Assembly: GCF_007673775.1 (NCBI RefSeq)
Contig: NZ_VEAF01000006.1
Span: 1-64,000, forward strand
Length of the DNA: 64,000 nt
Reading direction: 5' to 3'
Source of the DNA: Curtobacterium sp. 9128
GTDB lineage: Bacteria > Actinomycetota > Actinomycetes > Actinomycetales > Microbacteriaceae
Of the stretch, positions 1-7,377 are shown piece by piece; positions within the stretch are counted from its first letter, which is position 1; every line of letters begins with the position of its first letter. Under the pieces are notes generated by a model. It had not been told where the DNA came from, made no database searches, and was given only the letters and a program-made list of their open reading frames with translations. The translations under genes and the position numbers were made by a program.

Positions 1-115
1 GCTGGTGAGCGCCCCGGGTGTTTCCCGGACTGTGCAAGTGATTCGACACCCTCACCAGAACGGATTGGACGGATTCCTGATCCCTTCGCTCGGACTCCTC
101 CGTAGATTCGGGTGC

Positions 116-2578
116 ATGGCGACCGAGCAGCTCCAGACCACCGACCGCATCCGCGCGATCGACGCGTGGTGGCGTGCAGCGAACTACCTCACCGTCGGGC
201 AGATCTACCTGATGGAGAACCCGCTGCTGTCCCGTCCGATCGAACCGGACGACGTGAAGCCGCGGCTGCTCGGACACTGGGGCACCTCCCCCGCGCTCAA
301 CCTCGTGTACGCGCACTGCAACGCGCTCATCGCCGCCTCCGACCGGCAGATGCTCTACATCTGCGGCCCCGGGCACGGCGGCCCCGCGATGAACGCGAAC
401 GCCTGGCTGGACGGCACGTGGCAGGAGCTCTACCCGGGCACGACCCTGCAGCAGTTCTTCCGGCAGTTCTCGTTCCCCGGCGGCATCCCCTCGCACGCGG
501 CACCGGAGACCCCCGGGTCGATCAACGAGGGCGGCGAGCTCGGCTACTCCCTCGCGCACGCCTACGGTGCGGCCCTCGACAACCCCGACCTCATCGTGAC
601 CTGTGTCGTCGGCGACGGTGAGGCCGAGACCGGTCCGCTCTCCGGCTCGTGGCAGGCGCACACCTTCCTCGACCCGGTGGCCGACGGTGCGGTGCTGCCG
701 ATCCTCAACCTCAACGGCTGGAAGATCGCGAACCCGACGGTCCTCGCCCGCATCCCCGCCGAGGACCTGACGGCGTACTTCCGCGGGCTCGGGTACGAGC
801 CGATCGTCGTCGACTCCGCACGCGTGGGCGACGACCCCTTCGCGGTGCACGCCCTGTTCGACGGCGCCCTCCGACGCGCGCTCGCGACGATCGACGACAT
901 CCAGGCCGCCGCCCGCGCACAGGCCGCCCGTGCCGCCGCGGGCGAGATGGCCGGCGCCGCGGACATCCGACCCCGCTGGCCGATGATCATCCTGCGCACG
1001 CCCAAGGGCTGGACCGGGCCGAAGGAGGTCGACGGCCAGAAGGTCGAGGGCACCTTCCGGGCCCACCAGGTCCCGCTGCCCTCGGTCCGCACCGACGACT
1101 CCCACCGCGCGCAGCTCCAGGAGTGGATGGAGTCCTACCGGCCCGACGAGCTGTTCGACGAGGACGGTTCGGGCATCGGGCTCCTCGAGGGCATCCGGCC
1201 CGCCGGAGACCTGCGGATGAGCGCGACGCCGCACGCCAACGGCGGTCGGATCCGCACCGCACTCGAGCGCCGTCCGCTGTCGTCGTTCGGGGTGGAGGCC
1301 GGGTCGGAGGCCTCCTCGACCGGCACCCTCGGCCCCTGGCTCGCGGCCCTCACCGCCGACAACCCCTCCTCCTTCCGCCTGTTCGGCCCGGACGAGACCG
1401 TGTCGAACAAGCTCGACGCCGTGTTCGACGTGACGAACCGCGTCTGGCGGGCGGGCAACGGCCCGGACGACGAGCACATCGCCCCGACCGGGCGGGTCGT
1501 CGAGATCCTGTCCGAGCACCTGCTCGAGGGGATGCTCGAGGGCTACGTGCTGTCCGGTCGCCACGGCATCCTCAACACGTACGAGGCGTTCGCCCACATC
1601 ATCGACTCGATGGTCGGGCAGTACACCAAGTGGCTGGAGTCCTCCGCGGGGATCGACTGGCGTGCACCCGTCGCGAACCTCACCATCCTGCTGTCCTCGC
1701 ACGTCTGGCGGCAGGACCACAACGGGTTCTCGCACCAGGACCCCGGGTTCCTCGACGTCGTGGCGTCGAAGCAGCAGGACTTCGTGCGCATCAAGCTCCC
1801 GGCGGACGCGAACATCCTCCTCGCCGTGGCGGCACACGCGATGGAGACGACGGACCGGATCGAGGTCATCGTCGCCGGCAAGCACCCCGAGCCGGTGTTC
1901 CTGTCCCTCGACGACGCGGTCGCGCACGCCGAGGCGGGCTCCGGCGTGTGGGACTGGGCCGGCACCGAGGAGTCGGTCGGCCGGACGGACGTCGTCCTCG
2001 TCTCCGCCGGCGACGTCCCGACCGTGGAGACCGTCGCAGCGGCCGACATCATCCGACAGCACGCGCCGGACGTCGGCGTGCGGGTCGTGAACGTCGTCGA
2101 CCTGCTCTCGCTCGGGGACGCCCGGAAGCACGCCCACGCCATGTCGGACGAGCGGTACGACGAGCTCTTCCGCCCCGGTACGCCGGCCGTCTTCGCCTTC
2201 CACGGCTACCCGTCGCTCGTGCACCAGCTCACCTACCGACGGAACGGCCACGACGACCTGCACGTGCACGGCTTCCTCGAGCGGGGCACCACCACGTCCC
2301 CGTTCGACATGCTGATGCGCAACGAGATGGACCGGTTCGCCCTGGCGCACGACGCCCTCACCCGGGTGGCTGACGGCTCGGACCGCTTCGACGAGCTGCT
2401 CGGGAAGCTGTCCGCGGCCCGGGACGCTGCCCGCACGTACGCCTACACGAAGGGCGAGGACCACCCGTCCCTCGCTGACTGGCACTTCGCGGGCTGGCCG
2501 CAGGACGAGCCCGCGTCCGGCGGCGCCGGGACCGACCCCGGCACGGGTGAGACGGAGAGCGCGGCACCCGGGCAGTAG
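116..2578 (+). CDS. xfp: Xylulose-5-phosphate/fructose-6-phosphate phosphoketolase
   Basis: A thiamine-diphosphate enzyme that splits xylulose 5-phosphate (and often fructose 6-phosphate) with phosphate into acetyl phosphate and a shorter sugar phosphate. The 820-residue length fits the family. Seen in the protein: GHGGPAMNANAW near residue 85, the FFRQFSFPGGIPSH stretch, and the cofactor-binding GDGEAETGPLSGSW near residue 166. The ATG at 116 begins MATEQLQTTDRI, just before the conserved WWRAANYLTVGQIYLM region; the frame is open further upstream but that extension does not resemble the family. A Gly/Thr/Glu-rich tail of about 25 residues follows the core. It stands alone on the plus strand. 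A bypass to acetyl phosphate alongside glycolysis and the pentose pathway is established for the family; its substrate preference cannot be read here. Confidence 0.96.
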   Translation: MATEQLQTTDRIRAIDAWWRAANYLTVGQIYLMENPLLSRPIEPDDVKPRLLGHWGTSPALNLVYAHCNALIAASDRQMLYICGPGHGGPAMNANAWLDGTWQELYPGTTLQQFFRQFSFPGGIPSHAAPETPGSINEGGELGYSLAHAYGAALDNPDLIVTCVVGDGEAETGPLSGSWQAHTFLDPVADGAVLPILNLNGWKIANPTVLARIPAEDLTAYFRGLGYEPIVVDSARVGDDPFAVHALFDGALRRALATIDDIQAAARAQAARAAAGEMAGAADIRPRWPMIILRTPKGWTGPKEVDGQKVEGTFRAHQVPLPSVRTDDSHRAQLQEWMESYRPDELFDEDGSGIGLLEGIRPAGDLRMSATPHANGGRIRTALERRPLSSFGVEAGSEASSTGTLGPWLAALTADNPSSFRLFGPDETVSNKLDAVFDVTNRVWRAGNGPDDEHIAPTGRVVEILSEHLLEGMLEGYVLSGRHGILNTYEAFAHIIDSMVGQYTKWLESSAGIDWRAPVANLTILLSSHVWRQDHNGFSHQDPGFLDVVASKQQDFVRIKLPADANILLAVAAHAMETTDRIEVIVAGKHPEPVFLSLDDAVAHAEAGSGVWDWAGTEESVGRTDVVLVSAGDVPTVETVAAADIIRQHAPDVGVRVVNVVDLLSLGDARKHAHAMSDERYDELFRPGTPAVFAFHGYPSLVHQLTYRRNGHDDLHVHGFLERGTTTSPFDMLMRNEMDRFALAHDALTRVADGSDRFDELLGKLSAARDAARTYAYTKGEDHPSLADWHFAGWPQDEPASGGAGTDPGTGETESAAPGQ

Positions 2579-2673
2579 GACGCGGTCCTCCACCGTCCGG
2601 GAGGCCCCGATCGCCGTCCACAGATCGGGTCGCCACGTCCCGCGGCTGGCTCCAGCGCTCCAGGCTGGTCTGC

Positions 2674-3015
2674 ATGGACAGCACCTGGATCGCGTGGACC
2701 AGCGCGGTCGTCGCGGCGGCGAGTGCCGGCGGCGCACTCGCATCGCTCGTGGTCACCGTGCGCGAAGGTCGGGCGCTGCGTCGAAACACAGAGTTCTTGG
2801 CGCATCGCGACCAGTGGTGGAAGCGTTGGTCATGGGTCGCCGAGCGGGCGGTCTCCGACGACGAGTCCGCCCAGGCAGCGGCATCGATCATGGCGACCGC
2901 CCTCCAGGGGCGTCGATGGACCACGGATGACGACAGGTACATGTACGACGCCGTCCGTGATCGTTTCCCAGACACCGTGACACAGGAGGAGAACCGTGAT
3001 CTCGAAACTGAGTGA
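2674..3015 (+). CDS. Small single-pass membrane protein, unknown function
   Basis: A 113-residue protein I do not recognise. Residues about 6-29 form a hydrophobic Ala/Val-rich segment fit for one membrane span, followed by a charged Trp-rich part (DQWWKRWSWVAER) and an acidic helical tail, so most of it probably lies on one side of the membrane. Its last 20 bases overlap the next gene in another frame, with a strong ribosome binding site for that gene lying inside this one, so the pair is likely co-translated. The 95 bases before it, after the phosphoketolase, show no convincing promoter. Confidence 0.6.
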   Translation: MDSTWIAWTSAVVAAASAGGALASLVVTVREGRALRRNTEFLAHRDQWWKRWSWVAERAVSDDESAQAAASIMATALQGRRWTTDDDRYMYDAVRDRFPDTVTQEENRDLETE

Positions 3016-3208
3016 CCGAGCGTTCAAGGAGCGCCTGGACCGAGCCGAGCTCTGCATCCCCGCGTTGCTCGAGAGCGAGTACTACCGCCCGATCATGCTG
3101 GCCAAGGGCCGCGACGTCGAACTCCAGGAGCTCCGGGCCGAATGGCGCGAGCGTCAGGAACGCGCACGAGCGCGCAGGTTGCGGTACGAAGCCTCGTTCG
3201 CCGACTGA
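2996..3208 (+). CDS. Small charged protein, unknown function
   Basis: A 70-residue protein rich in Glu and Arg, probably mostly helical, with no signal peptide or membrane segment. The GTG start at 2996 is preceded at good spacing by AGGAGG and lies 20 bases inside the end of the upstream membrane-protein gene, so translation is probably coupled. It ends in a basic stretch (ERARARRLRYE). Function unknown; the tight overlap suggests the two small proteins act together. Confidence 0.6.
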   Translation: MISKLSDRAFKERLDRAELCIPALLESEYYRPIMLAKGRDVELQELRAEWRERQERARARRLRYEASFAD

Positions 3209-3241
3209 GTGCACCGGGCCGGCCCGTGGCACGCTGGGCAG

Positions 3242-3925
3242 GTGTCCGACCTCGTGATCCCGGCCCCGCCCACCCCGACCGTCCCGACGACGAGCGGCGC
3301 GCGCTTCCCGGTCCGTCGTGTGTTCTGCGTCGGTCGGAACTACGCCGCGCACGCCCGTGAGATGGGCCACGACCCGGACCGCGAGCCGCCGTTCTTCTTC
3401 ACGAAGCCGGCCGATGCGGTCGTCGTCGACGGCGCCGACACCCCGTACCCGCCGGCGACCGACCGGCTCGAGCACGAGGTCGAACTCGTCGCGGCGATCG
3501 GCGTCGGCGGTTCGGACATCCCGGTGGAGCACGCACTCGAGCACGTCTGGGGCTACGCGGTCGGGCTCGACCTGACCCGGCGCGACCTCCAGGCAGCGGC
3601 GAAGCAGCTCGGACGACCGTGGGACCTCGCGAAGGGGTTCGACGCATCGGCTCCGATCGGCACGCTCGTACCGGCGTCCACGGTCGACCCGACCCGCGGG
3701 GCGATCACGCTCGAGGTCGACGGCGGGACACGGCAGCGCGGCGATCTCGCCGACCAGATCTGGTCCGTCGCCGAGGTGGTCGCCGAGCTCTCCCGCTTCG
3801 TCGCCCTCGCACCCGGTGACCTCGTGATGACCGGCACGCCGGACGGCGTCGGCCGGGTCGAGCGGGGCACCGACCTCCTCGGCACGATCGACGGCGTCGG
3901 GACGGTCTCCACCCGGATCGTGTGA
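3242..3925 (+). CDS. Fumarylacetoacetate hydrolase family protein
   Basis: A 227-residue member of the FAH superfamily, metal-dependent enzymes that hydrolyse or decarboxylate acylpyruvates and related C-C bonds. Visible signatures are VGRNYAAHAREM, FFFTKPADAV, the metal-binding LEHEVELVAAIG near residue 77, GLDLTRRDLQ near 108, and the C-terminal PGDLVMTGTPDGVG. The length matches short single-domain members of the YcgM/FAHD1 type. The GTG at 3242 is chosen because family proteins begin close to it; the GTG at 3209 would add a Gly/His/Pro-rich leader. Acylpyruvase or oxaloacetate decarboxylase are the likeliest activities; the substrate is not visible. Confidence 0.85.
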   Translation: MSDLVIPAPPTPTVPTTSGARFPVRRVFCVGRNYAAHAREMGHDPDREPPFFFTKPADAVVVDGADTPYPPATDRLEHEVELVAAIGVGGSDIPVEHALEHVWGYAVGLDLTRRDLQAAAKQLGRPWDLAKGFDASAPIGTLVPASTVDPTRGAITLEVDGGTRQRGDLADQIWSVAEVVAELSRFVALAPGDLVMTGTPDGVGRVERGTDLLGTIDGVGTVSTRIV

Positions 3926-4085
3926 CGCCGAGCACCGACGACCTGGGCAGCGCCGTCTGTGAACCTTCCGAGCCACGGCGAGTACCACTGAGGGACGACG
4001 CCGGTGGGGGAACCAGCGTCGTGGCCAGATCAGGGACAGCGGGACGCCGACGCAGCACCGTGCGACCGCGACGGAAGGTGGCGAC

Positions 4086-5033
4086 GTGTTGGAACACGAC
4101 CTGCTCGCGACGTCCTGGACGTGGGACGGCGACGAACCCATCGCGGAGCGCGTCCGAGCCGTCGGCGACGCCGGGTTCGCCGGGATCTCCCTGGCCCTGG
4201 ACGACCTGCACGAGGTCCGCGCCACCATCGGCTTCAGCGCACTCCGCCGCATGCTCGACGACGCCGGCATCGTGTGGATCCAGCTCGGCACGCTCGGCAA
4301 CTGGTGGACGTGCACGAGCCGCACGACCGGCGAGGACGCCGACCGCGGCGTGCTCCTCGAGGCAGCGGCTGCCCTCCGCGCCTGGCAGGTGGTCGTCCGT
4401 GCCGACGTCTCGCTGCCCGGTGTCTCCCCCGCAGCGATGCTCGAGGACTGGTCAGTGCTCGCCACCCAGGCGGAGAGCGTCGGGGCGCAGCTCCTGCTCG
4501 AACCCGAACCGTGGTCGAACCTCCCGACGGTCGAACGCGCCTCCCGCTTCGTCGCCGCGGCCGGGCACGAGAACGGCGGACTCCTGCTCGACGCGATGCA
4601 CGCCCTCCGCGGTGGTTCCACGCTCGCGTCGATCCGTCAGGGTGTGGTCCCGTCGACCCTCGCCGCCGTCGAGCTCAGCGACGGCCTCATGACGACCCCG
4701 AGCGGGATGACGCTCGCTGACGAAGCGCGGGACGGCCGGTACCTGCCCGGCGCGGGCGCCTGGGACCTCCCGGGGTTCATCCGTGTCGCACGCGAACTCG
4801 GCTACGACGAGCCGTGGGGCGTCGAGGTCCGGACACCGGCGCACCGAGCCCTGCCGATCGCGGAGGCCCTCCGCACCGCGGCCACGGCGACCAGGGCGGT
4901 CCTCGACGCCGCGGACGCGTTCGGTGCCCCAGCGGCCCCGGCCATGCCGACGACGCCGGCTCCGACCTCGGCGGTCGACTTCGATGCGCCGCCGCGGCCT
5001 CGCCGGGAGACCGGTACAGGGACGCCCGCGTAG
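4086..5033 (+). CDS. Sugar phosphate isomerase/epimerase family TIM barrel
   Basis: A 315-residue protein resembling the AP-endonuclease-2/xylose-isomerase-like TIM-barrel family. Typical features are the opening RVRAVGDAGFAGISLAL, a central QLLLEPEPWSNLPTV strand with a conserved Glu, GGLLLDAMHALRGG, and a late WGVEVRTPAHRALPIAEAL. Such proteins isomerise or epimerise keto sugars or inositol derivatives with a divalent metal. A GTG start at 4086 begins MLEHDLLATSW. The last 40 or so residues are Ala/Pro-rich and probably disordered. It stands 160 bases after the FAH gene; the specific reaction is not predictable. Confidence 0.75.
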   Translation: MLEHDLLATSWTWDGDEPIAERVRAVGDAGFAGISLALDDLHEVRATIGFSALRRMLDDAGIVWIQLGTLGNWWTCTSRTTGEDADRGVLLEAAAALRAWQVVVRADVSLPGVSPAAMLEDWSVLATQAESVGAQLLLEPEPWSNLPTVERASRFVAAAGHENGGLLLDAMHALRGGSTLASIRQGVVPSTLAAVELSDGLMTTPSGMTLADEARDGRYLPGAGAWDLPGFIRVARELGYDEPWGVEVRTPAHRALPIAEALRTAATATRAVLDAADAFGAPAAPAMPTTPAPTSAVDFDAPPRPRRETGTGTPA

Positions 5034-5043
5034 GTTCTCCGTC

Positions 5044-5223
5044 ATGAGCGATCAGGCACCGAACGGCGACGACGACCTCCTCCGCGAGTCGCAGCAGTCC
5101 ATCGACGAGGCGAAGGCAGCGGCGGCGGACGTCGTCGAGCCGGAGGAAGAGGACCTCGTGGACGAGGGCATCCCCGCGGCGGACGGACCCGCAGCGGGCG
5201 ACGACCCCGCACCGGCAGCCTGA
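5044..5223 (+). CDS. Small acidic protein, unknown function
   Basis: A 59-residue, strongly acidic and Ala-rich protein beginning MSDQAPNGDDDLLRESQQSI. It starts 10 bases after the isomerase-like gene and is probably translated from the same message. No membrane segment, cysteines or recognisable domain; most of it looks intrinsically disordered. Similar short acidic proteins are common unannotated genes in this family of bacteria. Confidence rests on the close spacing and plausible composition rather than on a known family. Confidence 0.5.
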   Translation: MSDQAPNGDDDLLRESQQSIDEAKAAAADVVEPEEEDLVDEGIPAADGPAAGDDPAPAA

Positions 5224-5296
5224 CCCGACGCCGACACCACACGGGTCGTCAGGCGATCCGCTCGGCCGGCGATCCGGTCGGCAGACGATCCGGTCG

Positions 5297-5626
5297 TCAG
5301 GCGATCTCGACGACCCGGACCGTCACGTCGGTCGGCACCGCTCCCGTGAGCTCGACGGCACACGTCCGCACCGCGTCCCGGACCGCCCGGAGCGTGGCGA
5401 TCGCGGACACCCCGGCGTCGACGGTGACGACGACCCGGAACCGCATGCCGTCCTGCCGGTCATCGACCAGCACCGCTCCCCCGTCGCGCGGCAGGTCGAG
5501 CGCTGAGCGGACGTCGCGGACCAGGACGGCGAGGCTCGGCCCGGGCGGGATCACCGACCGCACTCCCGCGACGGCGAGGACGGTCTCGGTCAGGGACCGG
5601 GACAGGGCACGGGTGTCGTTCGTCAC
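5297..5626 (-). CDS. Asp23/Gls24-like small protein
   Basis: A 109-residue protein with the alternating strand-helix pattern of the Asp23/Gls24 (DUF322) fold: VLAVAGVRSVIPPGPSLA, then FRVVVTVDAGVSAIATLRAV, then TDVTVRVVEIA. The family is associated with alkaline or envelope stress. It is the last gene of a three-gene unit and overlaps the preceding Asp23-domain gene by an ATGA junction. It is shorter and more divergent than its neighbour, so it could be a partner subunit rather than a redundant copy. Assignment is by pattern and context. Confidence 0.6.
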   Translation of the reverse strand: MTNDTRALSRSLTETVLAVAGVRSVIPPGPSLAVLVRDVRSALDLPRDGGAVLVDDRQDGMRFRVVVTVDAGVSAIATLRAVRDAVRTCAVELTGAVPTDVTVRVVEIA

Positions 5627-6201
5627 GGAGCCTCCCCCGGGGTCATCAGGTCCGCCACCCGGACCGTGAGCGACCGCACCACGAGGGGCGTGTGCTCGGC
5701 GAGTGCGGCGGCGACGAGCACCCGCAGCGCCTCGGCTCGGTCGTGGATGGGCGCGGCGTGGTCGACGACGACCGCGACCTCGACGTCGACCGGCGTCCCC
5801 GCGGTCGTGACGTCGCCGGTGAACCGCGTCCGACGCACCACGACGCCGGGGACCCGGTCACCGAGCGACCGGATGAGTCCTCGGACGGCCCCCTCGGTGA
5901 CCGAGAGGGTCGAGGCCGGGTCGTCGTCGGGGACCGGGATGTCGCGCCCGGCGTGGGCGGTGGTCCTGATCGAGGCGAGGACGCTCGTGATCCACCCGTC
6001 GTCGGCGGCGCCGGCGGCGCGGACGTCGGTGTCGAGCAGGTCGGCCGACGCCCTGCGGAGCCGTTCGAGCCGTTCCAGCGCGGCACTCGCTGCCGGGTCG
6101 GCCTCGATGTCGTCCCGGACCGGCTCCCGGCCGGTGTCGAGGTAGTCGGAGAGCTCGTCGAGGGTGAAGGCGCCGTAGCGGTCGTCGAGGTCGTCGCTCA
6201 T
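5623..6201 (-). CDS. Asp23/Gls24 family envelope stress protein with acidic N-terminal region
   Basis: A 192-residue protein. The second half (about residues 95-190; VTEGAVRGLIRSLGDRVPGV and VDVEVAVVVDHAAPIHDRAE) has the Asp23/Gls24 pattern. The first 60 residues (FTLDELSDYLDTGREPV) are acidic and helical and stand where an anti-sigma domain would be expected, next to a sigma-factor gene. It overlaps the sigma gene at 6198-6201 and the small Asp23-like gene at 5623-5626, so all three are translationally coupled. A role in sensing or buffering the sigma factor is inference; no zinc-finger cysteine motif is seen. Confidence 0.7.
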   Translation of the reverse strand: MSDDLDDRYGAFTLDELSDYLDTGREPVRDDIEADPAASAALERLERLRRASADLLDTDVRAAGAADDGWITSVLASIRTTAHAGRDIPVPDDDPASTLSVTEGAVRGLIRSLGDRVPGVVVRRTRFTGDVTTAGTPVDVEVAVVVDHAAPIHDRAEALRVLVAAALAEHTPLVVRSLTVRVADLMTPGEAP

Positions 6202-6710
6202 CGCCACTCCTCCATCCGCTCGAGCACGGCGCGCCGGGCACGTGCGAGCAGCCCCCGCACGCTCGCCGCCGAGAGCCCGGTCTGCTCGGCGATCTCGGCG
6301 TACGACGCCCCGCCGATCTCGCGCATCACCCACACTGCCCGCTGCGCGTCCGGGAGGTTCTGCACGACCGCCGCCAGCGCGTCGACCTGCATCCGCACGG
6401 CGACGACCTCGTCGACGGGGCGCTCGGTGGACGGCTCGGGGACGGCCTCGAGGTCGAGGTGCGGATGCCGGCGACGGAGGCGGTCCAGCGCCTTGTTGGC
6501 CGCGATGCGGAACAACCACGTCCGGACCCGGTCCGGATCCTCGACCCGGTCGATCCGCTGCCAGGCGAGCAGTGACGCCTCCTGCACCGCGTCGTCCGCC
6601 TCGCCGTCCCCGTGCCCGAGGATCCGCGCGGCGTAGGCACGCATCAGCGGACCGTACCGGCGGATGAGCACCCCGAACGCGGCGGCGTCGCCGTCGGCCG
6701 AGCGCTCCAC
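6198..6710 (-). CDS. ECF-type RNA polymerase sigma factor
   Basis: A 170-residue sigma-70 family protein of the extracytoplasmic-function type. Region 2 spans roughly residues 10-80 (DDAVQEASLLAWQRI and RTWLFRIAANKALDRLRR) and region 4 roughly 115-165 (YAEIAEQTGLSAASVRGLL, the helix-turn-helix that reads the -35 element). The start is uncertain. The GTG at 6710 has only a weak ribosome site. In-frame sequence upstream (LTEDTQLASLSDGSL) looks like a natural N terminus but would need a CTG start at 6755, which does have a GGAAGG motif nearby. It heads an operon with two Asp23-like genes and probably controls their expression. Confidence 0.88.
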   Translation of the reverse strand: MERSADGDAAAFGVLIRRYGPLMRAYAARILGHGDGEADDAVQEASLLAWQRIDRVEDPDRVRTWLFRIAANKALDRLRRRHPHLDLEAVPEPSTERPVDEVVAVRMQVDALAAVVQNLPDAQRAVWVMREIGGASYAEIAEQTGLSAASVRGLLARARRAVLERMEEWR

Positions 6711-6755
6711 GAGCGACCCGTCGGACAGCGACGCGAGCTGGGTGTCCTCGGTCAG

Positions 6756-7071
6756 GAGTCGGCCTTCCTCGTCGTGGTGGTCGGATCGGTGCGTGACGAA
6801 TCCGGGTCTCGGTTCGTCATGAGGGGGTGCCCCCCGTCCGTTCGGGACGATCCGCTCCGGAGTGTCCCTGACGTTCGGGTGACGAGCGCGCCGTGGCCGG
6901 TCCGCCCTGAACGACCGGTCACGGCGCTTCGGCGGCGGCCCGTGTGTTCCCTGATCCGGCGCACGGGCCGCCCTGCCGATGTCCGCTCAGCCGGTCGCCG
7001 CCCTGCCGATGTCCGCTCAGCCGGTCGCCGCCCTGCCGGTGTCTGCCCGGCCGGTGTCTGCTCGGCCGGCC
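6756..7071. other. Gene-poor gap upstream of the sigma-factor operon
   Basis: About 316 bases between the sigma-factor gene and the next small minus-strand gene. It holds a set of 30-bp tandem repeats (6967-7056), a G-run/C-run stem near 6821-6833, and a possible 22-codon minus-strand leader ORF from ATG at 6820 to a stop at 6752. No recognisable domain is encoded. Promoter elements for the sigma operon should lie here, but none is obvious. Confidence 0.5.
6967..7056. repeat. Three tandem 30-bp repeats
   Basis: Two identical 30-bp units (6967-6996 and 6997-7026) beginning GCCGCCCTGCCGATGTCCGC are followed by a third diverged unit (7027-7056) and a partial fourth. The array lies in a noncoding gap just downstream of a 51-codon minus-strand gene. 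Exact identity of the first two units suggests recent slippage or duplication. Confidence 0.85.
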
Positions 7072-7227
7072 TCAGTCGTCGACCTGGTCGCCCAGGAAGT
7101 CCGCGTACGTCACCTCGGCGTCCGCCGGCGCCCCGTCGGGTTCGGCGTCTGCCGACCGTGCGTCGTCCCCCGACATCTCCACGCGCTCCCGTGCGGAGAA
7201 CGGTGGCAGGTAGTTGCTCGCGCTCAT
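7072..7227 (-). CDS. Small hypothetical protein (51 aa)
   Basis: A short gene beginning MSASNYLPPFSARERVEMSG, with a good ribosome binding site (AAAGGGG) a few bases upstream of its ATG at 7227. It is acidic and ends VTYADFLGDQVDD. No membrane span or cysteine is present. The motif-like N terminus and the strong ribosome site favour a real gene; its function is unknown. It lies between the repeat array and the LigD gene. Confidence 0.5.
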   Translation of the reverse strand: MSASNYLPPFSARERVEMSGDDARSADAEPDGAPADAEVTYADFLGDQVDD

Positions 7228-7377
7228 CGCCACCCCTTTCGTCTCGGCGACGGTAACAGTCCGCTGCGCACAGCAGGTCGGCCGCGGTGCTTTCGTCCCC
7301 CGTGCGGAGGCGGATCGGGGGACGGAAGTTCGCCTCCAGCGGACCCCATGCGCACGCATCCTCGGCCACGCGCGCGC

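Noticed and set aside
1..115. N-terminal extension of phosphoketolase from position 5
   Set aside because: The added residues have no family resemblance and include a hydrophobic/random stretch; ATG at 116 fits the family start.
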